DNA of 64,000 nucleotides from Heliocidaris erythrogramma (lineage: Eukaryota; Echinodermata; Echinoidea; Camarodonta; Echinometridae): assembly GCA_025617745.1 (NCBI GenBank), contig CM046853.1, positions 9,006,974 through 9,070,973 of the forward strand. The letters run 5' to 3'. This document shows, in pieces, positions 22,788-35,943 of the stretch (positions within the stretch are counted from its first letter, which is position 1; each line of letters begins with the position of its first letter). A model generated the notes under the pieces. The model did not search any database and was not told the origin of the DNA. It saw only the letters and a program-made list of their open reading frames with translations. Both the position numbers and the translations under genes were made by a program.

Positions 22788-24370
22788 ACCACACTGTGTT
22801 CCTAACTGTGAAAGTGTGACACACTGGCTACAGAGAGCACAGAGTGTATTTAACCCATGTGACTACATAGAGCAATTTAATTGTATTGGCAATATGAATG
22901 CACTGTGACATTGTGTAAAAAACTATGATCATAGAGAAAAAACAGTATGAACACACTGTGACACTGTGTAAAACTATAGTTCACACTGTTTTCACATTGT
23001 ATTGTGCAGAAATTTTGTCAAACAATAACATTTTTTTTTGTTAAGGTGGCAGCACTAGTAAGGCATTACCTTTCTAGCTGTCTCCTCATTCTTATAAATA
23101 CTCTCTTTCCCCTGTATTTTCTCCAGATCACATTTGTGATGTATATCATATTTTATGATTATTTTGTAACTTTATATGTATGCTTTATTGTATTTTATGT
23201 AAATGTTTTTTTTTAATGATGAATGAAATAAAATCAATATTCAATTCAATTCAATGGAGAAAAGAGAGTATACAAAACATTATGAATATGTATACACTGT
23301 GTTCAAACTGTATTGCAGTATTACAAATTATGACCACAAAGAGAATCTTAGAGAGATTAGAGTATACATACAGTGTGAACAAATGTGAACAAATGTGCCC
23401 ACACTATGACAGAGCTAATGACCATGTAGATAAATATGGTTTATATAACACAGAAGGAAGACAATGTTCATGAACAATGATCATAGAGATAAAACAGTAT
23501 GAACACACTTTTCACACTGACACTGTGTAACAAACTATGATCATGAAGAGAAAACAATATGAACACAATGTGTTCACAATGTGACATGTAACAAACTATG
23601 ATCGTGAAGAGAAAACAATATGAACATACTGTGATCACACTGTGTTGTGCAGAACTTTTGTCATACTATGACCATAGAGAAAAGAGTGTACAAAACAGTA
23701 TGGATATGTCTACACTGTGTTCAAACTGTGTTACATATTGTTACAAACTCCGACCACAAAGAGAATCTTAGAGAGAATAGAGTATACATACAGTGTGAAC
23801 AAATATGTCCACACTTTTGACAAAGAATGACCATAGAGAAAATATGGTTTATATGACACAGTATGAAGACACTTTTCACACTGTGAACACACTGTGAACA
23901 TTTATCATAGAGAGAATAGAATATACACAGTATGAACACACTCTGTTACACAGTGTTACAAACTGACCACAAAGAGAATTTTTAGAGAGAATAGACCGTA
24001 ACACAGTGTGACAGACTACTTGTATGACCATAGATTAAATATGGTGTTTATAACACAGTATGAACACACTGTGTTAAACAGTGTGACAAACTGGCCATAG
24101 AATCCTAGAGATGATATATTGTATACAACACAGTATAAATACACTGTAATCACACTGTGTTACTCAGTGTTGTGAACAATGAGCATAGAGAGAATAGATT
24201 GTATGTAGATATTATATTCACAATGTGTGATACACTATGTGACACGGTGTGACACGGTGTGACAAACTATGAACATAGCATAAATGCACAATATGAACAT
24301 ACAATTGAGCGCACAGTACAAAAACACTGTATAAAAACACTGTGTTCATACTATTTCCACACTGTTTTTC
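22788..24370. repeat. Diverged satellite with higher-order structure
   Basis: Built from words such as CACACTGTG, ACAAACTATGATCAT and AGAGAAAACAATATGAACA. The cleanest tandem pair (23531 and 23592) gives a 61-base unit. Larger blocks at about 23257-23480 and 23677-23905 repeat in order with a 420-base offset. Copies are diverged, so the array is old. The insertion at 23030-23255 interrupts it. Confidence 0.85.
23030..23255 (+). mobile_element. LINE-like 3' end inserted in the satellite
   Basis: Foreign to the array: the neighbouring higher-order copy runs straight from TTTTGTCATACTATG into GAGAAAAGAG, whereas here about 225 bases intervene. It ends AATGAAATAAAATCAATATTC followed by ATTCA repeats, the style of 5'-truncated CR1/L2-type non-LTR elements with a short tandem 3' tail. 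No reverse transcriptase part remains. Confidence 0.5.
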
Positions 24371-25062
24371 CATTTGATAATCTATTGGGTCATAAGTGAA
24401 ATGGAAAAGAATATATAATGAGAGCAAAGGGAAATAGAAGGGAAAGAGAAAGTTGTAAAGAGAAAGTGAAAAAGAGAGAGGGAAAGCAGGGAGATAGGGA
24501 AAATATTAAAAGAATGTGAAATATAAATAATTCTACACTACATAAGCATTTGAGACACAGGGATTAATTTGGGGGTATTATTGAGAAAGAGAAAGGGATG
24601 AGTGAGAGAGAGAGAGAGAGAGAGGGGAGAGCCTCAGAGAGAGATAGAAATAGAGGTGGAGGGGAGGGATAAAAAAAAAGATTTCTTCGCAAGAGAGATA
24701 GGGCAGAGATGGCAAAAGCGAGTTGGAGACTGTGAGTTTGGGACTTGGTGATACTGAAGATCTCTCTTACATCTCAAGAAAGGATACAATGGAAATAATG
24801 CAGCCACCAAGCTTGCTTTGTTTGAGTGCTTTTGGAACTGTCAGATCTGTTGAGATGATTATTGATGCATTAGTAATTCTTTATCCAAAGCTGATGATCC
24901 ATTAAACATGCTCTGTTCTAATGAATCCACCTGACTGTTGAATAAACAATGACTTTCTTGCGAATGGTAAAATGCCTTTTTAAATTAATAATTAAGCCTC
25001 TAAATCGAATTGCCGCCCACTGAATGCATACCTAATCTTCAGTACTCTTCATATTTTTCCAG

Positions 25063-25467
25063 AGTTCGCCAGCTGATGAGGAAAACGGTGAGCTCCTCCA
25101 GTCTTCCAGTTTTGGTGGAGAAGGATCCAGCAAACATAGCACTCTGAGTAACAAGGACAATGTGTCCACCCATCATGTTCAACTAGGCCGGCCTCAGGCA
25201 CATCCCTACCCCCACCCAGGCTCCCCACTCTCAGACGAGGAAAGCCCCTTGTTGGAGGCAAAGCGCTCTACCACCTCTAGTCGAGCAGGCAGTCGTGCTG
25301 GTAGCTCGTCAGCTAAAGGCACCTTAAGTTCTCAGAAGGGCAGAGTACACAGGCGTTCCCTGTCTATGATTGTACAGCCAGGCAGTGTCAGAAGACATCT
25401 GAATATTGTTGAGAATGAGTATGATGTAGAGACAGCAATGAGTGTTCCAGCTACCCCAGTTCCACAG
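25063..25467 (+). CDS. Ninjurin, second exon of the long form (regulatory N-terminal region)
   Basis: The acceptor TATTTTTCCAG ends at 25062 and the donor CAG before GTAAGT begins at 25468; 135 codons, phase 0 at both ends. The sequence is polar and disordered-looking: SSPADEENGELLQSSS near the start, then DEESPLLEAK, which contains a classic acidic dileucine sorting signal (ExxxLL), Ser/Arg-rich repeats (SRAGSRAGSS), and KGRVHRRSLSMI, a basophilic kinase / 14-3-3-type site. It ends PATPVPQ, and the next exon starts NPPPPP. Since ninjurin N-termini face outside in vertebrates, cytosolic-type motifs here are unexpected. The link to the last exon is by phase and by lack of another downstream partner within 17 kb. 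Confidence 0.75.
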
Positions 25468-27501
25468 GTAAGTATATTACAAGAATCACTCAAAAGGAGT
25501 TAATTAGAGAGCTATAAAAATAGAATAATTGGAAAGCTGTGTCTTCTGGTAGTTTGTGCCCTTCTACTTGTAAAAAAATATACTGCAGAGTAGAGTCTTA
25601 CCTTACACAAAGAGGAAAATATTTAGGACAATGTAATATTGAATTACATACAGTTTGTATCTGTACATCTATGCTTTTGACCAGATCTTATGAATTTGCC
25701 TCCCCGGTTTCCTTTAAGTGGATAAGATATGTACAGTTGATGCAGAGGATGCTTTACGAATCACTTGTTGTTTGGACATTTAAATAAAATGGAAGACAGT
25801 ACACTGATAATGTAAGAACTTGATGGTAAGAAAAAAAAGGACATATTTTGTTTTAAAATTCATTCAGTTGAAAAAATGTGAAGGATGAGAAGGAGACAAC
25901 AATATGCAGAAAGAGAGAGAGAAAGAGGGAGAGAGAGCTTATATTGTACACATTCATATACTTATCAGTGCACCAATACAGGAGAACTACAAGTGTGTAC
26001 ATTGTTGTATTACAAGTGGCTTTGCTCATTCAGCACAGAATGACTCTCAGAACTGATCCTTTTGTACAATCAAATACCATAGCACTCATATAAGTGATAC
26101 TTCCAATCCACTCGTATCCTCCACATAAATCTTCCATGCCTCAATAAATTCTTCCCATTATTTATGATCAGCAAACTGCTCCAATGCCCCCTTCAAGCCG
26201 GCACATGTATGACTCATTTTCATTAGATATGAATATTAACTACCACCGGCCGGCCAGGCTGGGGTAGAGAGCCGAATCCTATATGTAGGGGCTGACCGGT
26301 AGGCATATTTCGATAATCCACAGAAGCGGAGGCAATCAGCCTGGGATGCTTGGATGGAGAAGGGGCATGTAGCCATTTTGTTTCACAGTCCCTAGGTTAA
26401 TGACATGTAGGCAAGGTGAATAGACCATGAGATGTAAATGGTTTTTAGTGGGTTAACACCATATAAATTGAATTCCAACACATTTGGTGTAGGCTATAAT
26501 TGACCACAGATGCAATTTTCAGGACAATTAAAGAGATTATATTACTGGTGATGACTTGTGTCTTCATTTTTATTATGAGCATGAATCATCCGTACTGCAC
26601 ATGCAGCAAAAGAATGGTCATTTACATATATGTTAAATACCTGTTTATATTGTTTGAAATAATCTTCGTATAAAGGAAATTGATTATACAACTGTGAAGA
26701 GTATAGTTTAAGGACGTATAGTGTAAACAGATACTCTTAATTTCATGAAAAAAATAAATGTGAAAAACAAAATATTTCGAAGTTGGACCAGCAAAACCAA
26801 AAGACCACTTATAGTAGTTTACATGAAGGTCCATGCTAGTCATATCAGTACACTGAAGTCTTTTATTCTCAGGGTGAATGGTCCTTATGGAAATTAGAAT
26901 ACCTGAAGAAGAAAAAAGAAGACAGTTACACATTTATTTCTCTGAACTAGTTTGATGTATTCTAGCTGACTTTCCAAACCCCAATCTGTCCTGATGATAG
27001 CAAACTTTAATTTTCAGTGATGTGTATATTGGCTTAACAAGATTATGTTGACTTAATCTCCAGTGCCAGTTCAATTGAGGATGTGGCCAATTCTTTAAGT
27101 GAAGATGTGGAAGTTAGAAAAAGACAAGTGGGCATACCTTCAAAACACCTTTTGGATTGTGCTTTTGGAGTAATTTGATCAGATTACTAAATACTCTGCT
27201 GTATGTGTTTTGTAATGGTTTATTCTAATTGCAAGGTGTTTTTTTTGTAATCTACTATAGATGTAAAACTGCCGGTTTTTGCTGTCTTCTTTTTGGTGCG
27301 GCATATACATGTAGCATTTTTTTATTTAAATCAAACTAGAAAGATGCTGTGAGCAATGCTACAGTTTGGCTATTGTACAGTATTTAGGAGAGGAGTACGG
27401 AATTTTATATTAAGTTGACTGTATTTTGTTAGAAAATGCCTTTTTGTACATTTCCCAACAAGTTTGATTGTTACAATTTGTTTATATGTTGCTGTTGTTG
27501 A

Positions 27502-27535
27502 TTTTTTTTTTTTTTTTTTTTTTTGGGGGGGGGGG
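27502..27535. repeat. T-run joined to G-run
   Basis: About 23 T then 11 G, the same layout as 10973-11009. Confidence 0.95.
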
Positions 27536-30147
27536 TGTATGTGGTACTGGGGCTGTGCAAGTGACAACAAACACAGATGTACTATGCATGTCCCAAATTA
27601 AGGTATTTAGCAAACTGCGATCTCTCCTGTTCCCACATTATTTTCTTATGAAGCATACATGCAGGTCACAACTTTAAACAGCTATGTAGTATGCACATCA
27701 GTATACAGTATATGTAGGTTTTCTTTATTACACCATGCTTATAATAATTCAAGTAAGATCATTGATGGAATTTTAATCCATCCCTTGTGATCTGGAAAGG
27801 AAATTGCTTCACCTGCCCAGCTGCTTCATTGCTTCTTGATGTACAGCTCTCATCCATGGACTCTCATCAGTAACATGTCATCAGTGGAAGACAAAAAGAT
27901 GAATATTTCATTGAATTCATCAGAGAAACACCCTGGGTACTGGTAATTGAAATAACATCTTGGTGAAAACTCTTATGATATAATGCTATCTACTGCTGAT
28001 GTAAGGCTACATGTAGTTTCTCTACGAAAACAGGCTGAGATGAACCTTATAGTATTGCATATATTAGGTCGCTCATCTTCATAAGCGAAGAAACACGGCG
28101 AATAATTACTGTACCATGCGGAAGATTGGCTGCTTCCGTGATTAAATCTATAAAGTTGGTCGCGGCTCATAAGTCATTGTCAGGACATTCTGCAAGAGCC
28201 CTGGAGATCAAAATGTGTACTTCTTTCCCCAGCATGAGTCCGACTTCAAATTCATCCACATTTGATTGATTAGTTTTTTTGACGAATGCCTGTTACTTCT
28301 TGTGCAAGGGAGTGACTCAGAATACCATAATTGATGATTGTCTTTGTGAATGAAATTTACTAATATGCCGACCACTGTGTATCTATGCAAATCGCTTAAA
28401 GTACAATTGTTCTCTGCAGAAATAAAAAGGGGGAAGTCGGGCAGTAAATAAAGCCTTTATTAACATGAGATAGAGAAATTAAAGAGAGAGAGAAAGAAAG
28501 AAAGAGAAATTTTAATACGTGTACATAGAGTTGTGAGCTTTCTGGTGAGGTCATTTGAAAATGATTAGAATAAATTGATAATTTTCTTTGTAACTTTAAA
28601 TTAATGAAAATTAGTCAAAGTTACATGTACTTTGAAATAGAAATGTGGAATATTTAGACTTTGATAGCTTGATCATGACATCATAACGATGAATTTAGAC
28701 CTCATTATTTCTGCTTATTAACAAGATAAAAGGTCTGCTTATTTGTGAAGTGAAATGAATGTCGAACAATATTTCAAATCCTTTGTCACCTTTTTTTCCT
28801 CCACACAATAACCCAACACCAGTCAAATTTGTACACCTCAAATCACGAGATGCAGGGCTTAAATTGAATCTAGGCTTTGACCGGCGTACAGGCCATGAAA
28901 CAAAGTATGTCAGCAAACATGCTACTTGATCGACCACACTCTGCCTCATCGGCAAACACCAAATGTGATTTCATACGGCTGTATATTTATGTAACCCACA
29001 TGAACACTCTATTTCTTGATGCAAGGAGAGGGGGAGGGCATCAAGGCGGTATCGACTGAGCCACAGAGGTAATATTACTGGTCTCTACCTCCAAGCTATG
29101 CTTGTGGAAACAAGAGAGAGAGAGAGAGAAAGAAAGAGGAGTTGGAGGTTTCAATGATGATGGAGGAGCCAGAGAAGAAGAGAAGATCAATGAGAAGAGA
29201 GATTTTAAGCATTGAACAAATAATTGAAGGTGGTAAAAATTAATAAAAATTATTGAAAGCAAATAAACGAGTTTTCATCTGTTCTATTCTCTGAGCAGCT
29301 ATGAAATATACAACATACTCAGAGATAGAAAGATGGACAGAGAAACTGAGACGGTATGGGTAGATGTTGGGTGTACAGTCACTGGGTTTCTTTACGGCTT
29401 TCTACTTTCCTTGTCTTCCCCATCCTCTCTTATTTTCCTCTCTCTAAAAAAATCAACCTGATAAATTCACTCGGCAAGCTAGTAAGCCGCCATATAAGGG
29501 GAAAACAATGTATGTTGCCTGTGGGCATTTCTGGTCACTCACGATCCAATCTAATTGCACCATAGACTGCATAATGAGCATAATATTTTGTCACGTGACT
29601 TGCAGCATGCATAGCCTGTTGTAAATTGTACTTGGAGTGGAATTGTAGTATCACAGTGGGCTGTTATAGGCTTTTTACTTGGAAGGGGGACAGTGTTGCT
29701 ATGGCAATGAATTAATGGGATTATCGATTATCCAGGCAAGTCCTACATCTCATAGTAGCCTGTAAACATGGACATGCAGCTCTATTGTGGGTGTTCAATG
29801 AGGCATAAGGAGTTATGAATCAGTCATGATTTATGCTTGGATGATCAGCGCAATACGATCTCCATACTTACAGGCTTAAATGTAGTGATAGAGGGATTAC
29901 AAACCAAGCTAGAATTTTCAATTTCAGTAGATTTGGTAATTTAGATACCATTAGTATCTCATCAGTATTATTTATTGATTTGATATTAATTATTTTGTTT
30001 TTGGTAACTTAGTTCCAGAAGAAGCTGGATTTATTTAGTCTTAATCACAATCTGGAATGATCATTGGGTTATACTTAAGGCATTATAGGCTAAAATCATG
30101 ATTTAGATAAAAACACATGACATGTTTCAACACCTGATGGCATTTAT

Positions 30148-30500
30148 CAGGGGCGGATCCAGGATTGAGTAAAAGAGGGGGCACACAAATGAAGGTTTGT
30201 CAACTTTTGGAAAAGGTAGACCCGTATTTTTTTGGTCTCGCCAGCCTCTCGAAAAGTCGTTCGGGGGAGGGGGGGGGGGGGGGTCAACAAAAATTGTTTT
30301 TCGCCAGACCTTCAAAATTCGCTCAGTGGGGGGGGGGGGTATGGGGGTCCTGTTAATTCCCTGGACAAGCAAACAAAAATTCTCAAAGGGGGGGCACAAT
30401 CAAGAAAATTGTCTATGGTCAAAATGCATACTTTTCTTCCAAAAGGGGGGGGGGGGCCCACGGGCCGGAAGTGCCCCCCCCCCCCCCCCGATCCGCCAAT
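30148..30500 (+). mobile_element. hAT-type nonautonomous element with 8-bp target duplication
   Basis: Left end CAGGGGCGGATCC, right end GGATCCGCCAAT region, flanked by GCATTTAT at 30140-30147 and again at 30501-30508. The interior is G-rich with three long G-runs and a C-run near its right end. Related to 16276-16524. No protein of its own. Confidence 0.85.
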
Positions 30501-31244
30501 GCATTTATTCTTAGGGATATATTATTATTAAATCTACCCAAAATATATCTCTTCTTGAATAAATGTAACACATCAGGAAATGACTTCTAATATGGACAAT
30601 TCTGTGACTATTCAATGATAGATAATATATTCGTTCAAAGATCATATATTGAACCTGATGCATTTCCTTATGAAGTTCAAAAGAGTCTGATGAAGCAGAC
30701 TAAATCTTGGTCACCTTGTTTAATCAGATGCGCTGGCAGACACTGGGTGTTCCATTCATAAAAGCAGCCAATTACTCACACCACGTTGTATGATGAGGAG
30801 ACTTTGGAGCAGGGAGGGGGACAAAAGATGCATAGCAGGTGATAACTTAGCAGGAGGTGATGACACTTATTCTACTCCATATGAGATACCCCCTTCACCC
30901 TTCTCTCTATGAAACGTGAGATAAAACATGACATGAAATGTGGGACCTCAGGCAGATCCTACTTCAGATATGAAAAAAAAGCCTCTATGATGTTAATTGT
31001 ACAGATCTTCCTGATAGCAGGGAAAGGTAACTAATTTCCCTACCGATACTTGCAATTTTTCTTAATTTTTAAAGGGGGTGTGAAATGAAAAAAAAAGAAA
31101 GCTAAAAAGAATGGATAACTGTACAGAGAAAGATATGATACCTTGGAATTATTGTTCTGTGATAACTACTTGATGATACAATGAAAAGAAATAATTGAGC
31201 ACTATGTGATGATAACAGAGGGAGAAATAGAAACAGAGACTATG

Positions 31245-31248
31245 AGAT

Positions 31249-31304
<56 letters not shown>

Positions 31305-31325
31305 TGAGGGAGAGAGAAAGAGATG
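31245..31325. repeat. (GA)n microsatellite
   Basis: About 80 bases of nearly pure GA with GATAGA and GTGAGG interruptions. Confidence 0.95.
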
Positions 31326-32164
31326 TAGAGATATCATGGAAGAATAAAAGACATAGGCTGAAATAATTAATTGCATTTATGAATACAGTTATTGTAGGAA
31401 TGAAAAAGAAATGACAGGAATTGTGAACACATTTATCAAAAATCTATTCTTCCTCAGTATATTTACTTTCTTCCCTTTCTTACTTGGGGTATAATATGAA
31501 ATAACACTTGAATATGTATTGTATCATACAAATTTGACCCCCAAAATGACAGTTATGAAAATACTGCAACAGATGTTGAGACATCCTTGAAATTCTTGTG
31601 CAAACACAACTCTTTTATGATGGATGGAATTGGTTAATGGCCTTTGTCATGGACTAAGCAAACTCTGTTTAGGATACTACATTGACGGTATTCTTCTTGT
31701 CCTCATTTGACTGAGGAAAATATAAAATGTCCATCAAGTCGACTGCTAGATTGCATTTGTGTTAATGGGTGGAAAGGAAATGCATGAATAGGATTGCAAG
31801 AATATATGTACACAAAACCTTGAATAGAATTGAGGTAACCTCACACCAGGCACTCTTCCTGCTCTGCACAAGTAAGTAGGCATACTTGGCTCTGTTCGTA
31901 TGGGATGGTATCTATACATGGTGTATCTTTAGCTGTGCTGTATGGTTGTACTGCCCTCCTTTCCACTGCATTCTAATGAGAGGACAATGCACTTCTGGGT
32001 ATCAGATATAACACGATTTGACTCCCCTCATATAATACCCCTACAGGCCAGCGCGAGCAAACAAATCGCACTAGATCTAGCCTCAAGATATTCATTCACT
32101 CTGAGGAATTGTATCCTGCTTTATTTCGCTCTCTTTAACCACCCCCACCCCCAATCACCCCTCA

Positions 32165-32196
<32 letters not shown>

Positions 32197-32626
32197 GCTT
32201 TGCAATTTTTAAGAAATAAAGATTTCAACAAAATTTCTTACCTTATAAAATTGTTCTTTGGAGAAATGATTTTGAGCATTCTAACTTGGTTGTTATTTTT
32301 CTTATTCTATTTTAAACAATTTATTTCTGTTTCTTTTCTAATTTCTTTTCTTTCTTTTTCTTTTTTGGGGGCATGTTTTATCTTACTACATCTTCTTGTG
32401 ATATTTGTTTAACCCCTTTAATACTCTATCCTTATGTAATACCATGGTTCACCTTTTTGACATATCTGTCTTTTATTTCTTTCTTAATGCACTAATTTAC
32501 TAATTTATGACCAGTTTTTATAATTTCTTCTAATTCACACATTCATGTTGGCATCTTCTTGGTGAACTATTTTTATTGTTGTTGCTCTTTGCCTCTTTTT
32601 GATACCATGTTTCCTTCCTACCTTCA

Positions 32627-32658
<32 letters not shown>

Positions 32659-35600
32659 TCCCTTCCTCCACCTCCTTCCATCATCCTCTCCTCTATTGCC
32701 TCCCCTCTCTCATCTTGATCCTTGAGTAGATTAATTGACAAGAGACCATTTTATTTCATCTGCCTGCCACAGGATATATGCTCCCAATCCATTCAGTAGT
32801 CTTTCAACATTGCTCTTCATTCTTTTTAAGATGATAAAGAACCACGTTTTTATTGAAAATTCATATTCATGTTTCTTCCATATCCTGATCCATAATCAGT
32901 GTTATATTCAACAGTACATGATCATTCAACTGATCTTCCAGTGCTAGATAATAATGTACAGATGAATATACTTTTTTTTTACTCCAAATAGCTTGCAAGA
33001 TTTTCAACTTCATGATACACAAGAGTCTTTAAAAAAATTATTACAGTAAGTAGTATAACTAGATCAGAGAGCGTGGATGCATATGACATTTATCATCATT
33101 AGTACCATACTTAATTACTTGCAATGAAATCTTTCTTGGAATAAAAAAGACATGAACATGCATGCTGTAAAAGCTTCACTTTCTAGACTACCTTGTGATA
33201 TTGAGCACAGTGCACATGTGAGTCCAATAAGGCTGAATGACTTTCCTTTTGTGAATTAAATGCCCGGATTCTGTTGGGAAATTTGGCCATTTATGCCACC
33301 ATTGAGATCCTATTCCAAGCAAGCAGTTATGGCTCAGGAGAGGGGAAATGGAGGTATTAGACTCTCTGAGGATATTTGAAATGAAACGATAAAACCCTAA
33401 GCCTGATCTTGGACTGGCAAATAAACAGTACATTGTGCCTCATAAAAAAATCACTTTGTGTGGGATCTTTTATGTATATTTGTAGAAACTTTCAAGTCTA
33501 ATCCATGTTGATGTGCAAAAATAATTGGACTGCCCGTTCTGCTCTTATCGAGACTAGAGAGAAATGTCAACTTTGATGCCTTGTATTCATAGTGAAGTAA
33601 CCAGCCTGATAGTTTACTGCAGACAGATTGTGATGTGCATTATGATTTCTTATAGCGAACACTGCATTAAACATACATATAGTCACATTAAATGTTGTAG
33701 CCAGGTAATGCAGTCTCGAAAAAATTTGAGATAGAAAAAGAAGAAAAAAGCAATGAGTAATCTAAATAATCCATTTTCTTCTTAAGCAATGTGCCTCCCA
33801 TTTTTAGAATATACATGGAATCTTATTTTGGGTGTAAAATCCTATTTTGCTTATAAAAGTACAACTTTTCCTTCAATTAAACCAAAGATTACTACAAACT
33901 AATTGTTGTTTTGATTAAAAGTATATCATTGGTACTATCTATTTGTAGATAATTTCAAGAAAACCTGCTTGCCAATTTGTAAATCCAAACTCTCTATTTT
34001 GTTATTATTTTTTTGACAAAGAAAAATCTTACTTTGGGTATTGTAACTATGTAAGGTTGCCATTCATTGTCAATTACATTGCTTTTATTGACTAAACTCT
34101 TCTCAAAAGGAAAAGAATTGACATAAAGAAGTAATCCAAACAAAGTCTATGTCCCTTTGGGCTGCCAGTGTGATTGACTTTATTAAATATAATGCCTGCA
34201 CTAAGTTCACATCTTTACCAGATTTCTACCTTTGAGGGCAGTGTACTCCTTTAATGCCAGGGTGCATGTGAAATGAGGTTAACCTTTCCAAATGCACCTC
34301 GTAATTTTGATGCCAACTGTTATCTTGTAGCATTTTCAGAGCAAAGTCAGTTAGGAGATGACTCTAGTAATGCATGTTTGTAATCATCACTTCTGCGCCA
34401 CCGCATTACCTGGGGATAAACATGAAAGCCATCACTTGTTTTTTCTACCCTCTCCTCATAACTATTTTCATTTACTATTGGCTCTTCTTCATTGCCAATT
34501 TGCATGCAAGTACTTTTCTGTAGAGATTAGACAAGAGTCTGCTGTGATGTAAACACCATTGATTGAATCTACAAAAAACTGTTGGCTATGTTCATACGAG
34601 TACATTCTTTATATGTTGCTACTAACGTTGTCTTTCATTCTATCATTATTTCTCTCCTGGTTGCCAATTTGGTGAAAGCCTTCATGCAGGGGATCTGCTT
34701 TACAGGTTTTCACATTTGTGAAAGGGAAGTATCGTGAAACCCATCCAACTTCATTTAAGAGTGTATGAATGATAGATCAACTGTTGGCTTGCCTCGTTCT
34801 CAAGTGTGAATCCTTGATTTGCATCTCGATTATCGCTTTCCAAGGAGTGTCCAAACATCGTAGCAGACATGTGACTGACTGAATGCATTTTTTATCGTAA
34901 TGGGAGAGAGAAGACACCTTTCCTTGTAGATCTCATGTGCACATGTATCTCACTCTCGCTCTTCGTCTCTCCCTCACTGATCATGCTTGCTAATTATGCC
35001 TTGCGTCGAGACGAATCTACTCGACTTCACGAGACGGTGAGTAGTCTGGGAAATCCCTTTTCTTGTTTTGAACAATCATGAGGAGAGCTACTCCTTCATT
35101 TGTGATTCTAATTAGAGTCACGATGTTAAGCAATAAGGAAGAGAGGAATACATTACCATAAGCCTTGATATGATCTCAGTCACAGTACTTGCCCATACAA
35201 CATGTATGTGAATGGACAATTGAAAAGGGAGACGGATGGGAGTGATATCTCAACACTCTGATTGCCGTAGGCAGCTGAACAACCAAGTGCAGCTGTGTAA
35301 TATAAGATAGTCGCTTCTTCTGTTTCACTATGTCCTACAGCCCTTTTTATGTCTGTAATTGAGGTATCTCTTAATAAAATGCATAAAAATCACTGGCATT
35401 TGCTTAAATCTGGATATCAGTACTTCTGTTACTTTATGCAAGTGGTATAAAACTATGTTTAGACAGCATTAGTACTTTTATCATCATACCGGTATTTTCC
35501 TTTTTGCTTTTGAAGTAATTGCCTCTCATGTAATGCAATGATATATAAGACAAAGACAACCTTTTTCATTAAATGGAATAGTAGGCCCCTACATTTAAAT

Positions 35601-35787
35601 TTACTTCACACTGTTTACTGACAGTAGTATCATTGTGTAGGCAATCAATAATAAAATTATAGTTATAAAATTACAGTGAATTAGTCTTCCAGCAATTATG
35701 TATTAATACTGAAAAATGGAAAAGAAAGGATGTACTGTGTGTATATTCTTATACATATTACTACACAGTATACAAGATGCCTCCTAG

Positions 35788-35943
35788 CAGAGGCGGATCC
35801 AGAATTTTGCAAATGAGGGGGCACAATGCCAAAAAAGTACACATTCAAGAGGCAAATTTCTGGGGTCGTGTACTTGATGTATGCCAGTTGGTTTTCAAAA
35901 GAGGGGAACAGGTCGGATTTCCCCTTATGTAAATCCGCCACTG
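35788..35943 (+). mobile_element. hAT-type MITE, 156 bp, with 8-bp target duplication
   Basis: Left end CAGAGGCGGAT, right end ATCCGCCACTG, with CCTCCTAG directly repeated at 35780-35787 and 35944-35951. The perfect 8-bp duplication plus CAGNGGCG ends is diagnostic of hAT transposition. Confidence 0.9.

Larger units (their letters stand above)
21597..25062 (+). other. Ninjurin intron 1 (long form)
   Basis: A 3.5-kb intron between phase 0 exons. It holds a (GT)n/G-run near 22613-22638, the satellite array at 22.8-24.4 kb and GA-rich tracts at 24430-24680. Confidence 0.65.

Noticed and set aside
22788..24370. CRISPR-like array
   Set aside because: Repeats are diverged, contiguous and without unique spacers, and the genome is animal.
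30197..30531. Glycine-rich frames of about 100 codons
   Set aside because: Produced by the G-runs of the hAT-type element at 30148-30500.
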